Part shown: positions 21,766 through 34,100 of the stretch, one piece after another
Layout: every line of letters starts with the position of its first letter
Numbering within the stretch: the stretch's first letter is position 1
Source: Prosapia bicincta
Lineage: Eukaryota; Arthropoda; Insecta; Hemiptera; Cercopidae
NCBI GenBank assembly: GCA_036971475.1
Contig: JBAIZL010000005.1
Coordinates: forward strand, 241,785,323-241,849,322
DNA length: 64,000 nt
Direction: 5' to 3'
Translations under genes and position numbers: made by a program
Notes under the pieces: generated by a model
The model's database searches: none
The model's input: only the letters and a program-made list of their open reading frames with translations
Told to the model about the DNA's origin: nothing

Positions 21766-24700
21766 TTAGTGGATACCTACCTCTTTGCAGAAATTAAGTA
21801 CCCACCTGATGCTAAATCTTCTGATATCCTCTGGTGTACATACCTGCCAGCCAAACCACTTTCTCCTTGCAGCTCCCAAAGCAGGACACTCAGAGTACGT
21901 GGATTGGGCTTTCCTCTTGGTCCTTGTCGCATCTCTTGCACACAGAGGACCTAGATTTTCCAATTTTGTATTGGAACCCCCTCAGATTCCCATGGCCTGT
22001 AACCAGCTCTACAGTAGCTCTGAGTTGATGTCTACTTAAGGAGAGTAGTTCTTTGCCCCACAAATCTCCTGAGTAACCCCACAGTACCTTGGATTTGTTA
22101 CACCCCAAGATTACATTCTATTCTTCCCTACACAACCTGTCTATATGTGCCGTGATCCTCCTGAGGCAGCATGCCCACTTCCCTCAGCAACGGTCCTTGA
22201 GTTATACACCCTTGTTTTGCTAAGGCGTCAGCTCTCTCATTCCCTATCCAGCCAGAATGTCCTGGAATCCAGGTTAGGTTGAGTGAATTATACTTACTCA
22301 GCTCTGCTAGAGAAGCTATAGTCTCAGCCACCAGCCTAGATCCATATGGTCTTGCCCCTCCTGCCAGACCCTATTATTTCCTCAGCACATAGTTTGATCG
22401 CGAGCACCTGGAAGACAGAGTTGTAGTCCTCCAGGCGATGACAAAATCTGTCTTGATGTCTCGGTCCACTAAATCCTGCTCCCACTCCTTCCTTCATCTT
22501 GGACCCATCGGAGAACCAGATTTCACCATGTCTGGGTCTATACTCCGCCCATGCCTCTCTTGCAGGAATATGGATTTTGTACTTTCCTTTTTCCCTTTTA
22601 AGAGACAGTATTTTTCCTGAGGTTCTATCCACAGCTCCTTCAGTGAATCCCCAAATAGCTGTTTATGAAGTTTGCTACTTGTCTTCCACTGCCCGGTACA
22701 ACTTAGCCGGTATGCAGTTTTCATTGCCTCCATCCTAATTTGAAGACTCAAGGATGGAAAACCCAACATAACCCTCATGGCCGCACATGGTGTGCTTCTC
22801 CTTGTAGCTGTTTTGCCTCTAAGGAAGAGCCCCTGCGCGCGGTCCAGCATTCTTTTACTTGTTTCTTTCTGTGCCCTGTCCCACCAGACGATTGAGGCAA
22901 AGACCGACCTCGGCACCACAATGGCGGAATAAATCCAGTTCATCTGACGTAGACCCAAACCCCATCTCGTGCCTATTGCTCCTCTGCATTGCCAGAACGT
23001 AGCTATGGCATTTTTGCACTTATCCTCCAAGTGCTCAAGCCAGAGTAGGTTCCTATCCAGATTAACTCCCAGATATTTAGCGCTCTCAACGTAGCTTATT
23101 TTGGTATTACCAACTTCCATCATCTCCAGCGATTTAGTTTTCTATCGCCTAGTGAAGATGAGTGCCACCGATTTCTCTCCTTGAATGCATAGTGCATTCT
23201 CCCTCCACCATGCTTCTTTTACCTTAAGTGCCTCTTGAAGCAGGTCTTTGAGGACCTCTTCAAATGGTCCCCTAACAAGGATAGCTATGTCATCCGCATA
23301 TCCTACCACCTTGACACCCATTCCACTGAGTGTCCTTAGTAGGCCGTCCACGACAAGGCTCCACAGCAAAGGGGATAACACTCCACCCTGCGGGCAGCCC
23401 TCCGAGACTATCCCATTTATCGTGCACCCCATCCAGGATGCAGTACTTATCCGGTTTTCCAAGGAACTCATAATCGAATTTATAATTCCATCAGAAATCC
23501 CGTGATCCATAGCTGCTCTCTTGATGGCCAGTCTAGAGGCACTATTAAAAGCCCCCTCCACATCAAGAAAAGCCCCAATACATATCCCCTTGTTGTTGAT
23601 CTGACCCTCAATAAAGTCCACGACCGACAACAACTCAGTCTCCTGACCTACCAGTTCGGTAGGCATGTTGGTCCTGATGAAGCGGATACTGCTTCAAAGG
23701 TCCCTCCTTCAAATAGTGGTCCACCAGCCTTTCCAATGTCTTTAACAAGAAAGATGTAAGGCTGATAGGTCTGAAGTCCTTTACCTCTGTGTAACCTTTC
23801 CTTCCCGGTTTGGGGATAAAGATAACTTTCGTTTTGAGCCACTGTAACCCAAGGCAACACAGCCTCTAAGTAATCCTGTCAGTGGCCCTATTATTTCCTC
23901 CAAGCAATTTTGTAGTAGTGCTGGAGTAATATTATCTAATCCAGGCGCTTTAAAAGGCTCAAAAGACAGAATCGCCTCTCTCACCTTTTGCGCTGAGATC
24001 ACCTGCCCAGCAATATTCCAGTCCGCCCTTAGCCCAGTATGTCGGAGGTTTTGAGCGTCCCCTACCGGTCTAATATCGGGAAAACTGTTCCTCATAAGCA
24101 GACGCAGTGTTTCCTCCGGGGTGTCAGTAAAGCTACCATCAGTCTTCTTGACAAACTTAAGCTCTCCCCTTGGTCCACCTGCTAACACCTTAAACAGTCT
24201 AGCAGTGTCAATCAGTGTGCTTGTCTCTGAGCACCACTTTTCCCAAGAAGCACATTTAACCTCTTTAATAAGATTTTTATAGAGACTCTGGCTGTCTTTA
24301 TATGCCTGCCAGGTCTCCGCCGTTTTCTTCTACTTTGCCCTATTAAAGAGCCTTCTAGTCTCTTTCTGTCTTGCCTCTAACTCGCTGTTCCACTTAAGCT
24401 TACCGCGCCCAGTGTTTATCCGCGAGAGAGTGCAATTTTTCTCAAACGACGTGGAAATTACAGTCCTGATGTAGGCCTCAGTATTTTCCAGTTCGTTTGA
24501 TGTACCATATTTACCACGGAAGTCTGACATCCGCCTCCTCACCAAGGACTTAAAACCTTCCCAGTTTGTCCTTCTCGGGTTCCTAAGCCACACCACATGG
24601 GGGACAACTCCCCTCATCGTAGCAGTGATGATCCGGTGATCAGACATGGAGGACTCATCCGAAACCTGCCAGTCATGCACCCACCTTACCATTTGTCTAT

Positions 24701-25284
24701 TACAGAAGGTGATATCTAGAACCTCCATTCTGTTTGAATTGACACATGTTGGCTGGGCACCTGTGTTTAAAACCACAAGGTTTTCTTCAATCAAGAAGGC
24801 TAGGAGCTCCTCACCTCGCTCATTTGTGTCTGTGCTGCCCCACACCTCATTATGAGCATTGGCATCACAGCCCACTAAGATTCCTATATTCCTCTCCCTG
24901 CAGTACCGAACTAACTTACGTAATTCTGCAGGGGGCGATTCTCTATTGTGGGCGCAGTAAGTGGAGGCCACGATGAACTCCCTGCTCCCACTTACCTCGC
25001 TCTTACCTCGATTTCTAACCACCGCAAGTTGAGAATTCTTGAATCAGCGTGGCTTCTAGTCCTCTGACTATCACACATGCTCTGTGCCCCTCATGTTCCC
25101 CACTTGCGTAGGTGCGCCCAGCTGCAGCCAGACCCCTTATACGGTTCCTGACCAGCCACGGTTCTTGTAATAGTGTAAGCCGTGGTAATGTGTGCCTCAC
25201 ATTTAAGCACCTGGTTAGGACCACCGAGGCGCTTTTACTGTGGTGCAAGTTAATTTGCAGGATCATTGCTTGAGGGTCAGCCAT
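21766..25284 (-). pseudogene. LOA ORF2: endonuclease, reverse transcriptase, RNase H
   Basis: The likely start is the Met at 25284 (MADPQAMILQINLHHSKSAS). The endonuclease (about 25270-24350) has LLQEPW, GCDANAHNEVWG and SDHRI, with a frameshift near 25018. The RT (about 24190-22900) has FKAPGLDNI, AFLDVEGAFN (first catalytic Asp), PQGGVLSPLLW and the YADD box (GYADDIAIL), with frameshifts near 23830 and 23700 and a stop near 23140. The RNase H follows: FSDGSK near 22530, and WIPGHSGWIGNERADALAKQ near 22250. The C-terminal CxxC region (CKRCDKDQEESPIHVLCECP) ends at 21766. All RT catalytic residues are visible, but at least five frame breaks inactivate it. Confidence 0.85.
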
Positions 25285-25297
25285 ATCCAACTGACCC

Positions 25298-26131
25298 CTA
25301 CGCCTTCTCCTGATTCTCTCTCTCGCCCTTCTCTTCCGGGTCCTTAGAGTTCCACTTAAAAGTGACTTCTGCAGTCCCCAGGAAGGCTTTCCCATCTCTT
25401 GCCTTTAATAGTCTGGCCGATGCCTCATCCAATCCTAGGCAGAGGAGGCTTGCAGGTCCCCGCTCAATGCACTGTAGGATTTTCCACTTTGAAGTGTCAA
25501 TTTCTGGGCTTTGCATCCCCATGAGCTTGACCAACTGAGTGGCCTCCCTTTTTTGGTGGTGGTACTAGCACCGTCACTTTCACCCTTTTGATCAGTTCAT
25601 CAGGCAGGATTAGCCTTGCCTGAGTCCCGTCCTCGAGCTTAACTGACGGTACCACTTCTCTCAGCCATTTTGCCGATTCCTCCTCAGCACAAATAAATGC
25701 TGCGACTCCATCCCTTAGGTAAGTGTCTCTGAACTGCGGAACAAAACCTCCACTAGGAGTGTCCAGAATCCGGTCCATGACGGTGCCCTTAAGGTGGTCG
25801 AACGCCGCCATCTCCATCCTCACGCCTACACTATCCCCAAAGATCACAAAAAACCTCGGTAAGTTGGCGGAGATCGACGAGAAAGACGGCTCTCCCGACC
25901 CAGCAGGCCTGGACCCTTGTCTATTCCTCTTGACCTCCGACTCTGGAGTAGGGTTAGAAGTACTCCTTTCCTTCCTTTCCCTCTCTCTCTCTCTTGTCGT
26001 ACTAAGGTCCTACCGGATGCACTGGCTTCCGGGACGACAGGGCTGGTTCTAGTCCCAGCCTCCGTCAAACTCTTCCGCTGCCCGGACCGGTGTTTCCTCA
26101 AAGGGGGTGGCGGTGGTTCTCTGCCCTGCAC
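25298..26131 (-). pseudogene. LOA ORF1, DUF4780-like
   Basis: Two overlapping frames. 26131-25844 is a proline/arginine-rich low-complexity N-terminus. 25847-25298 includes VRMEMAAFDHLKGTVMDRIL, then a hydrophobic region, VKLEDGTQARLILPDEL and VKVTVLVPPP, and resembles the DUF4780 domain of ORF1 proteins in LOA-type LINEs. There is a frame change near 25847 and another near 25500-25530. ORF1 stops about 14 bases upstream of the proposed ORF2 start, as expected for a bicistronic LINE. The presumed role is RNA binding in the retrotransposition particle. Confidence 0.6.
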
Positions 26132-26763
26132 CTCCGCCTTCTTTGCTTCCTCATGTTAGGAAAGCCAGAGTGCTTTCCTCCTTTGTGCCCCAGTCATTCT
26201 TCCTGTTGCCTTCGCTGCTGGATTTCCATCTGTCTCTACGGGGGCCGAAGCCACCTCCATAGGAACAGATTTGTCGGTAGGTTCTAAGCCCTGACCAGTT
26301 TAATTTATTTTTTTTATCTCTGCCACGAGCAGTTAAGGAAATAAAGGTCCGCCGCCGCAGAGCCCCGCTTACGGCGGTAAGGCGACAAGTACTCAGGGGT
26401 GGCGCCAGGTGCCCCTGAGGCTCCGTTAAAGACCCTCCTTACCCTGAGGGCCACGAATCTACATCGGCACGGATCGCAAAACACCTTCCGATCGGGGGTG
26501 TATGTGCCCATCCAGACCACCAACCTGGATGAGGGGTGCTTCTTGGTTGCCGCCCGCAAGAGAAGGGCAGGGCGAGAGCCGGGCGAAGGATAACAACCCT
26601 TCAAGTGCTAGGACTGGCCCCTTTTTTGAGTCGCCTTCATGCACTCACACAATTGCCTGTACTTCCCGTTTATCGGGAGCCACATACGTACAGCTCCGCT
26701 CCACCCGTCACCCACGCCCGGATGAAGCCTTTCCACCACGTCAAGGTCATGCAGCCCATAGGT

Positions 26764-27231
26764 CAATTTTACTAAATTTAAAGTTCGGATAGTCATAAAC
26801 TATTGTTTAAGTGATTAATAAGATTCACCGAAGGTAATGAACTACAAAATTCAAGAATAAAGGAATGATAATTAATAGAGAGAATTTTTATAGTTACAAG
26901 AAAATGATGATGTATATTTAAATTTAGTATAAAATTAATCATTCAATTACAATTAACTATTACAAAGTAAAATCTATTATAAAGGCCAAAGTAGAAATAT
27001 TCAAGTTGAACAAGAGAAGAATATGTTTTTAGTTTATTTTTATTTTAATCATTTTTAGATATGGCAAAAGAGTATGGTAGGATATTGTTTTGTTATATTG
27101 CATTGTTGCATTGCATTAAATATTCAACATACGATAAAAAGTCAATGAAAATTATAAATATATTCACAAAGTTGTCAGTAAGGCAAACAAATAAAAATAG
27201 AAGGCGCACCGAAATGTTTAGATGTGTTACC
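26764..27231 (+). repeat. Right copy of ~460-bp direct repeat flanking the LOA element
   Basis: Matches 21195-21652 end to end, beginning inside a family A PLE tail and ending GTTTAGATGTGTTAC. It abuts the 5' end of the LOA element exactly. Confidence 0.85.
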
Positions 27232-27859
27232 ATAAATTGAAAAAAAATTTAATTTCCAATTACCCATTTCTTAGTCTTTATATAATCTAGTGGTATAGAG
27301 TTATACAGTTTCTTACTAAAATGCTTACAAGGAAAAAAAACAAAATAGCATACACCCCATCCCGTATATAGAAAATTGCTCCCCTAATTAGTTTCAAAAT
27401 CTAAGAATTTAGAAGTTCTAGGCAGGGAAATCACAGACTTCAGTTGACAGACCAAAATACCTTCTAGGTCATTCTACATTCCAGGGTGACTGGTACGTAT
27501 TAGGCAGACCTAGGTGTAGAGGAAAAAAAAATAAAAGTTGTAAGGGAAGGTAGGCCCTAATAATTGTCACGTAAAATGAGAGTCTCTGAAAAAATAAAAG
27601 TAAGTAATGGGCGGGGATAAACGTCTGGCAAAAATAAATAATTAACAAAAAATATATATAAATATATAAAACTAAAAAAGAAGTTAGCCTGTTTCAGTAC
27701 GTCACCCAGTTTTGACGCCAGTGACTATTCGGCATAATAACTTGACATCTTCTCAGTCAAACCCCTCTAGAAATGTGAGAGTTTCTGTGTATTTCCATTA
27801 ATATTTTCAGAACCCAGCACGAACATAACTTTTCATACTTTAAACGTTGTGTCACAATC
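27232..27859. other. AT-rich DNA, nothing recognised
   Basis: No motif or TIR seen. Small TA runs occur near 27650. Confidence 0.4.
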
Positions 27860-28110
27860 TCGTAAATCACACTTGGAGGAAACGTTTTCGTCTGTTCGCA
27901 AGTAATAGCAAAAGTGTAATAAGTATTAATCACTTTAACAATAGTTTATGACTATAAGAACTTTAAAATTCGAATAGTTATAAATTATTGAAAAAGTGAT
28001 TAATTAAGATCCACCAAATGCAATGAACTACATAATTCAAAATGTAATAAGTAATTAACAACCACCTCGTCATGAACAGCATGACGATTTCGATATTTAA
28101 TAAGATTTGA
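27860..28110. repeat. PLE family E tail region containing a nested foldback
   Basis: The segments before and after 27926-28042 match 39540-39620, where they are continuous, apart from small differences. Near 27870-27890 is the reverse complement of the family E core end (ACTTGGAGGAAACGTTTTC). The match identifies this as a PLE tail copy interrupted by a later insertion. Confidence 0.7.
27926..28042. mobile_element. 117-bp PLE family A foldback with 11-bp TSD
   Basis: A short inverted pair of family A tails (TTAATCACTTTAACAATAG ... ending CATAATTCAAAA) is bounded by the direct repeat TGTAATAAGTA at 27915-27925 and 28043-28053. The paralogous empty site has a single TGTAATAAGTA at 39561-39571. 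Confidence 0.8.
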
Positions 28111-28497
28111 TTATAAATAAGTTTCAGTTGTTATTATTGCAAAAATACTTTCCCTTTTATTATAACAAAATTGTATCTGAACAAGTACAGTACGTAAATA
28201 TGTACATACAATAACAAAACAAAATGGCTGATGGCAGTAAAATTTTGCTGTCATTGTCATCATTACCAATACATTTTCTACTTGTATATTAATGTTCAGT
28301 ATAATAAAATAATAACCATTATATGAATTTGAAATTATGGTTAATTTCTAGTAAAAAAAACCGTGTCTATTAGGAAATAATATTACTTCCTAATGTAAAA
28401 TTAGTGCTTCTTCTAGTTTAAATAATAAATTACCTCTTGTATGACTGAATTCATTTTAGAATTAGTCGAGTTTTCCTCATAATTAAAATTTCCATTA
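28111..28497. other. AT-rich DNA, nothing recognised
   Basis: No coding or repeat signal recognised. Confidence 0.4.
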
Positions 28498-29700
28498 ATA
28501 TCCATTATAATTAATCACTTTAACAATAGTTTATAACTATCCAAACTAAATTTTTTATATTTGTGAAAACTTGCTGAGACAGAACGTTTTCGATCGCTAA
28601 GTGGTGATCTTTATCAGTGTCTTGTGCTTGGAGATGTCGGGTCAAGCGGTGACGGTTTTAAAGGCAGGTTTTCGATAGTATCAAAAAGTATGTGTGATTT
28701 GTATTCTGTTTGTTCGTTTAATATGTTTGTACTTTGTGTGACTGTAAATTTCATATTGTTCTAGTGTGTTGCGATGTGGTCCTTTTTTGTGTAGGTGTAG
28801 GATTTCTAGGTTATGGTAAATGTCTGTGTATTTGTGTCCTGGTTTTTTATGTGATTGTAAAATGCTGAGTTGGTGTTCTGTTTGTGTTCCTCGACTCTTT
28901 GTTTAAAGCTGTGACCTCTTTGTCCAATATAGAATTTGTTACGTTTGTCGCAGTTTAGTTTGTTATAGATTTCCTGTAAATATTGGAGCTGTATTTTTGT
29001 GTGTGGCTTTTTTTTATGGTTAGGTCGAGTCAGCTTAGGGATCGGTTGGTTTCAATCTCTGAGGTGAAGTGGAGTGTATTTTATTAGTGCAGGTGAGGAG
29101 TTTTTCGCATTGTTGGATGTTGCCTCTGTATAGTGTTATAATATCATCGACGTATCTGTGCCAGTACATGATTTTGTGTGCATGTGTATTGTTTGTGAGT
29201 ATATTGGTGTTTCCTATGTGTTGTATAGGAAAATTTCGCCTAGGTCACTACTGATAGGACTTCACACGAATAGGCCATCTGGTTGTGCATAGAGTTTTGA
29301 ATGAAATAGCTTTGTTTGGTGATGTTTTGGATGATGTTTAGGATTTCGGTAACGTGGGTTTTAGGTATGTTGTTCTGAATAAATTGAGTTTCTAGGATGC
29401 TTAGAGTTTCGGATGCGGGTATGTTGGTGTACATATTTGTTATGTCTAGGGATAGTAGTGTTGAATTGTGTGGTAGGTTTATGTCTATCAATACAATAGA
29501 AACCTGCCTTTTAAACCGTCACCGCTTGACCCGACATCTCCTAGCAGAAGACACTGATCAAGATCGCCACAAAGCGATCGAAAACGTTCTGTCTCAGTAA
29601 GTTTGCTCAAATTTACAAAATTTAATGTTTGGATAGTCATAAACTAATGTAAAGTGTTTAATTAAGAGTCACCGAAAGTAATGGACTACAAAATTCAAGA
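28498..29700 (-). mobile_element. Penelope-like element, family A, truncated, with inverted tails
   Basis: The minus-strand coding part lies between two oppositely oriented family A tails: a minus-strand tail at 28498-28690 (core at 28588-28616) and a plus-strand tail at 29490-29700 (core at 29554-29583). The coding remnant carries an RT piece (29240-29491) and a GIY-YIG endonuclease piece (about 28740-29010). PLEs are retroelements that combine a telomerase-related RT with a GIY-YIG nuclease and often have terminal repeats in direct or inverted order. Most of the RT is deleted. Confidence 0.75.
28740..29491 (-). pseudogene. PLE family A RT and GIY-YIG remnants
   Basis: The RT remnant reads LLSLDITNMYTNIPASETLS (motif A, catalytic Asp present), then a helix, and ends at SYFIQNSMHNQM. 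The PLE palm motifs after this, including YxDD, are missing. Further on, the minus strand reads CDKRNKFYIGQRGHSFKQRV followed by EEHKQN, the GIY-YIG core with the catalytic Arg region, then frameshifted C-terminal sequence ending SHILFDTIENLPLKPSPLDP. It has stops and a large internal deletion. Confidence 0.75.
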
Positions 29701-30002
29701 ATATGTTATACGTTTTTAACAAATACAAAAATAAATTAATCACTTTTACATTAGTTTGGTTTACAAAAATTAGGCTTCTAGTAATATTTTTAAAATAATA
29801 TCCAATATGTTTATTTACATTAATTGTTTCCATTTTCACCTGAGCTTTTCAACTAAAAACGTTTGTAAACACTTGCCTCTAGTAGCACTTTCTTTTATAA
29901 TTGTTGAATACAATTTCATCACCATTTTGGGAGATGTATACATTGTCAAATCAAAAAGTTTATTGTTAAGGCTGAGAAAATATATATTTTATACGTCTAT
30001 GT

Positions 30003-30241
30003 AATCACATATATAAATACTGTAGTATAAAAAGTATATAGAAAAATATATACTAAAAAAAGTACATATATATACAAAACAACCTGGTTGCCCATAGACT
30101 ATAATTCCAAAGCACATTCTTTAATTCCATCTGGGCAACCAGATTGTTTTGTATAAATATGTATACATTCATATCTTTTTTTGTATATATTTTTCTATAT
30201 ACTTTTCATACTACAGTATATATATTTGAAAAAATATAAGT
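30003..30241. repeat. Foldback element, ~95-bp arms
   Basis: The left arm (about 30005-30100, with CAAAACAACCTGGTTGCCCA) pairs with the right arm (about 30128-30240, TGGGCAACCAGATTGTTTTG). The left-arm sequence occurs again in direct orientation at 30416-30650, after an intervening PLE family A tail. Confidence 0.7.
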
Positions 30242-30296
30242 TTTAACAAATTTACTAAATTCTTTTAAAAAAGAATTTATATATAGAAAATATTTT

Positions 30297-30415
30297 TCTA
30301 TATATAGAAAAAATATGTTTCAAAAAAATTTACTAAATTCAAAGTTCGGATAGTCATAAACTATTGTTTAAGTGATTAATATGATTCACCGAAAGTAAGG
30401 GACTATAAAATTCAA
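30297..30415 (+). repeat. PLE family A tail, solo
   Basis: Contains the conserved TTTACTAAATTCAAAGTTCG block, then ATAAACTATTGTTTAAGTGA and the terminal CAAG end. A partial second copy of the first block lies at 30239-30260. No hairpin core is retained. Confidence 0.7.
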
Positions 30416-30438
30416 GAAAAATATATACTAAAAAAAGT

Positions 30439-30590
<152 letters not shown>

Positions 30591-30863
30591 GTTGCCCATA
30601 GACTATAATTCCAAAGCACACTCTTTAATTCCATAGATAATCACACCGGTTACTATATGATTATAAAACTGCTAATTTACAAAAAGCTGTTGATAAAGTG
30701 TTTGTTGTTTTTAATCTAGTTGTTTGAATAAGTCAAATAACTGCGTCAATTTGTTTTACTTAAAGTGTTTAAAGAAGGGCATACCGAGTTTTTACACCTA
30801 ACAGTACTAACATAAATCTTACCATTATTTAGTTTTGAAGATATAACCTCAAAGTACTTTAAA

Positions 30864-31109
30864 ATGATTCAGAATATAATATCTTGTGATAAAATGCATC
30901 CAAATAACCATAAGACAATATTCGTTCTTGATCACACGCCATATTTTGGCATATCTTGTGAAGCATTAATTGAATTCGATTTTAATAAGACTAGAGGACC
31001 AGGACTTATACCCTTAGCACCAATTACAAAATCATTATGGACATGTAGCGTTGAATCGGCTCTTGAGTATTGTAGGATAGTTTGGGATTTGTTCCCTACA
31101 GGAAAATTG
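30864..31109 (+). CDS. IntS13: IntS13 (Asunder) exon 1, start of Integrator subunit 13
   Basis: Integrator subunit 13 is part of the nuclear Integrator complex, which cleaves snRNA and other nascent RNAs. The Drosophila protein is Asunder, needed for dynein localisation in spermatocytes. The exon encodes [20 protein letters not shown], then [20 protein letters not shown] and [14 protein letters not shown], closely matching the conserved family N-terminus ([27 protein letters not shown]). The open frame starts at Met 30864, but the second Met at 30894 (MHPNNHKT) fits the usual short N-terminus better. The exon ends in phase 0 at donor GTAATT (31110). No promoter was recognised upstream. Confidence 0.92.
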
Positions 31110-34100
31110 GTAATTATCTTTTATTTGCATACTGGTGTGGTAAATTTTAAAGGTAAACATTGAAACCTAATGGCAAACTTCGCCACTGTTAACCACTGTA
31201 ATGTTTATATCTTTTGTAATCCATGTAATCGATATTGGCAAAAAATTACCAATCTAGGATATAATCTACACCTTGCGTGAAACTGCCTTATTTTTCCATG
31301 CCTTTAAATCAAAATTCACTTCCCCTCACTTTGCTTGTTAATAAGTTAAAGTTACCTTGTGTTGCTAAAGTTTATTTCCTTTTTTCATTACTAAATCTAG
31401 TCTAACTGGATACTTTGTAGCTAAATTTTAATATACCTTTATAATAAAAATCAAAGGTGGTGGACTGACAGTAAACTATTACCCTCCTCCACATACCTTA
31501 ACCTTTGCCTGGTGATATATACCTCTTTTATAAAATTTGTAATTTTGGTGTGAGTGAAAGGTTTTGTTATTTTTTCAAAGTTTCTGATGAGTTTCTGCAT
31601 TATCCAGTATAATGTTTTGCCAATATTGATTATGTGGGGTAAGGTAATAATACTGACATCTCAATTATAATACCAATAACATACATTTTCTTATAAATCT
31701 TCTGTATTTTTTTCAATAAAATTTAAGACTTGTCTGTACTTATAACAAAAAAAATTGTCAGTGGAAAATGTTGAGTGAATACACTTGATAGTAAGATCTT
31801 CCAGACTAGCATCATTCTTCCCTATTCACAAAATGATAAGAACATTACATACTTAATCCTAATTTGTAAATAATTGACAAAGAATTTACCAACTTCACCT
31901 TTTTTTGCTTTTATATGTCGCTTAAAAATACGCTCTATACAAGAATAAAGTATTTTGGGTGTGGAAAATTATAATTAGTGCTTAAACATGTATTAGTAAT
32001 TGCCTTACAAGAATAACTATTTTTTAAACACATTCATGTATCAATTAGTTCTTTAGGAAATAACATACAACTATTAAATTTATACATACAATCTATAGAT
32101 TGCGTTATTAAAAAAAATGTTGAGTTTTCTCATGTACAGTGAACGATTAGTAAAATCAACTGCCATTGCACTGAGTATTTATTTATAGGACAAAATGCTG
32201 CTTTATACAACATTAAATTATTATATACATATTTTACAAAGTATAAACATATTATTCAGTTGGAATAGTTTTGCTTTAAAAAATATAAATCACTTTGTTA
32301 ACAGTAAAGCTAAATGGAAAAATTAAAATACAAAAATTCAAGGATGAAAATAACTTATTAGCAAAGTTTAGGACCAGTTTTGATATGATTTCACACAATT
32401 ATTTTCATTTAATTTAATATACTTGAGTAATTAAAAATCTAAGGTCATTATAAAGTTATATTTTAAATATCAAATTGCTTCTATTCTATTGTAATTTTCA
32501 TTATAAAAATTATATATTTATACCTAAAATAAACAAGTAGTATTATCTTAAATAGATTGTACTACTTTATTTGGAAAATATGATGAAAACCGCTATCATT
32601 TATCTAGTGCCTTCTGTATCGAGACAACAAATGTATAAACTAAATGTTTGTGAATGAGACAGAAGGAGGTTGAAATCAATTATTTAACACATTTTTTGAT
32701 ATGCTTCTTCTTATGTTGGCAAAGTTAATTTTAAAAAAAATAAATATACGAGTAACTAATCATTTTGTAACCTGATACTTAATATTTTAGTAGTAATGTG
32801 GTATAACATAGCGTGCAATTCCTGAAGAATAAAGGAGTATGTTTATAAAGTAAGGTTATGTTTGCATAGAGTTATTTAATGCAAATTTTAACCGTTGTTA
32901 TGGTTTGAGACAGAATCACTTTTTTATTAATGTATTTCTGAATAACATATATGAAACAGAAAATATTGGAGGACACGAATATTTTGTCAAGAACTATACA
33001 TGTCCATTATTATCCTACTATATTTTGCACCCTATTTTTATTATAATTTTCTCTATTTTGTAACCTTTTATATTTATATGAAAGGTGGTTGGAAGGTTTT
33101 ATGACTGGATCTGTCACTGCTTGATGGTTCAGGCACTGTAGTGTTGTGGGAGTCACTAGTGACTTGTCATTCAATGTTTTTTTAAAGGAAACTGTATATT
33201 ATTTATTCAGTTTGGCATGGTAGCTGGTTGAATGTAGGCCTGTTATTGTCTATTTCTGAATTCTATCCCTTTGACCAGAAACAACACTGACTTAAAGCTT
33301 GCCAAGAACTAATTAATCAATTAGAAAATAGGCCTAACATAGAAATCATGGGTATATAGATATAACCCTGAAATCAAATCGCAGTCTTCGCAAAGACACA
33401 GTCCATATTTATCACAACTGAAAAAGTGCACCATTGTCAGTTGAATCACATGTTGGTGATTTTTTAAAATTCTACTGGTATTGTAAAACAAGAATTTATC
33501 GCAACTAGAGTATAGACCATTAACCAGGAATACTACAAACATGTTCTCGAGCATATATATATGAAAAAATACAGAAGAAAAGGTTAGCACAGTGAAAAGA
33601 CAATAGTTGGAAACTCTGCCACAATAACCAGCCACCTCATTGTGCCTTTTCAACTATCCAGTTTCTTTCCAATTTCTTGTTCTTCTCCAACTCTTAATAT
33701 ACCTCCTGTGAATTTTTATTGGTTTCCTGAAATGAAATTTTCACTAAAATGGAAACTATTTGACTCAATTGAAGACATCCTAGCAAATACATTGTGATTA
33801 TTTATTCACGTAAAAAAACTTCCAGGAATGTGTCATAAACATATGGAATCAGTGTCTTTAGTCAGGAGGGTACTACTTTGAAATAACCTGTAACAGCCAC
33901 TGCTGTGTAATTACAAGCCCAGTCTTATGACTTTCCAATCACATCTTGTATAACACATTATTTACGACAAAAAGATCTGTATACTGAAAACACTTTTTTA
34001 TATCAGACTATTCGTTTCACAGATAAATAAAAATAAGTTATCGATTTTTGTTGAGCAACGATAAATAATAAAATACTTTACTCAAAATCTTACTACACAT

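Larger units (their letters stand above)
21653..26763 (-). mobile_element. LOA-clade non-LTR retrotransposon, near full length
   Basis: On the minus strand, 5' to 3': a GC-rich leader (26763 to about 26150), ORF1 with a DUF4780-like region, ORF2 with endonuclease, reverse transcriptase and RNase H, a terminal zinc motif, and a 3' (TAA)n-type tail (21655-21680). LOA-type elements are known for ORF1 of this kind and for an RNase H in ORF2. Several frameshifts make it inactive. It lies between two ~460-bp direct repeats. The base composition is strikingly richer in GC than the flanks. Confidence 0.8.

Noticed and set aside
23248..26775. Several + strand open frames in the GC-rich LOA region
   Set aside because: They are antisense to ORF1 and ORF2 of the LINE and carry no motifs of their own.
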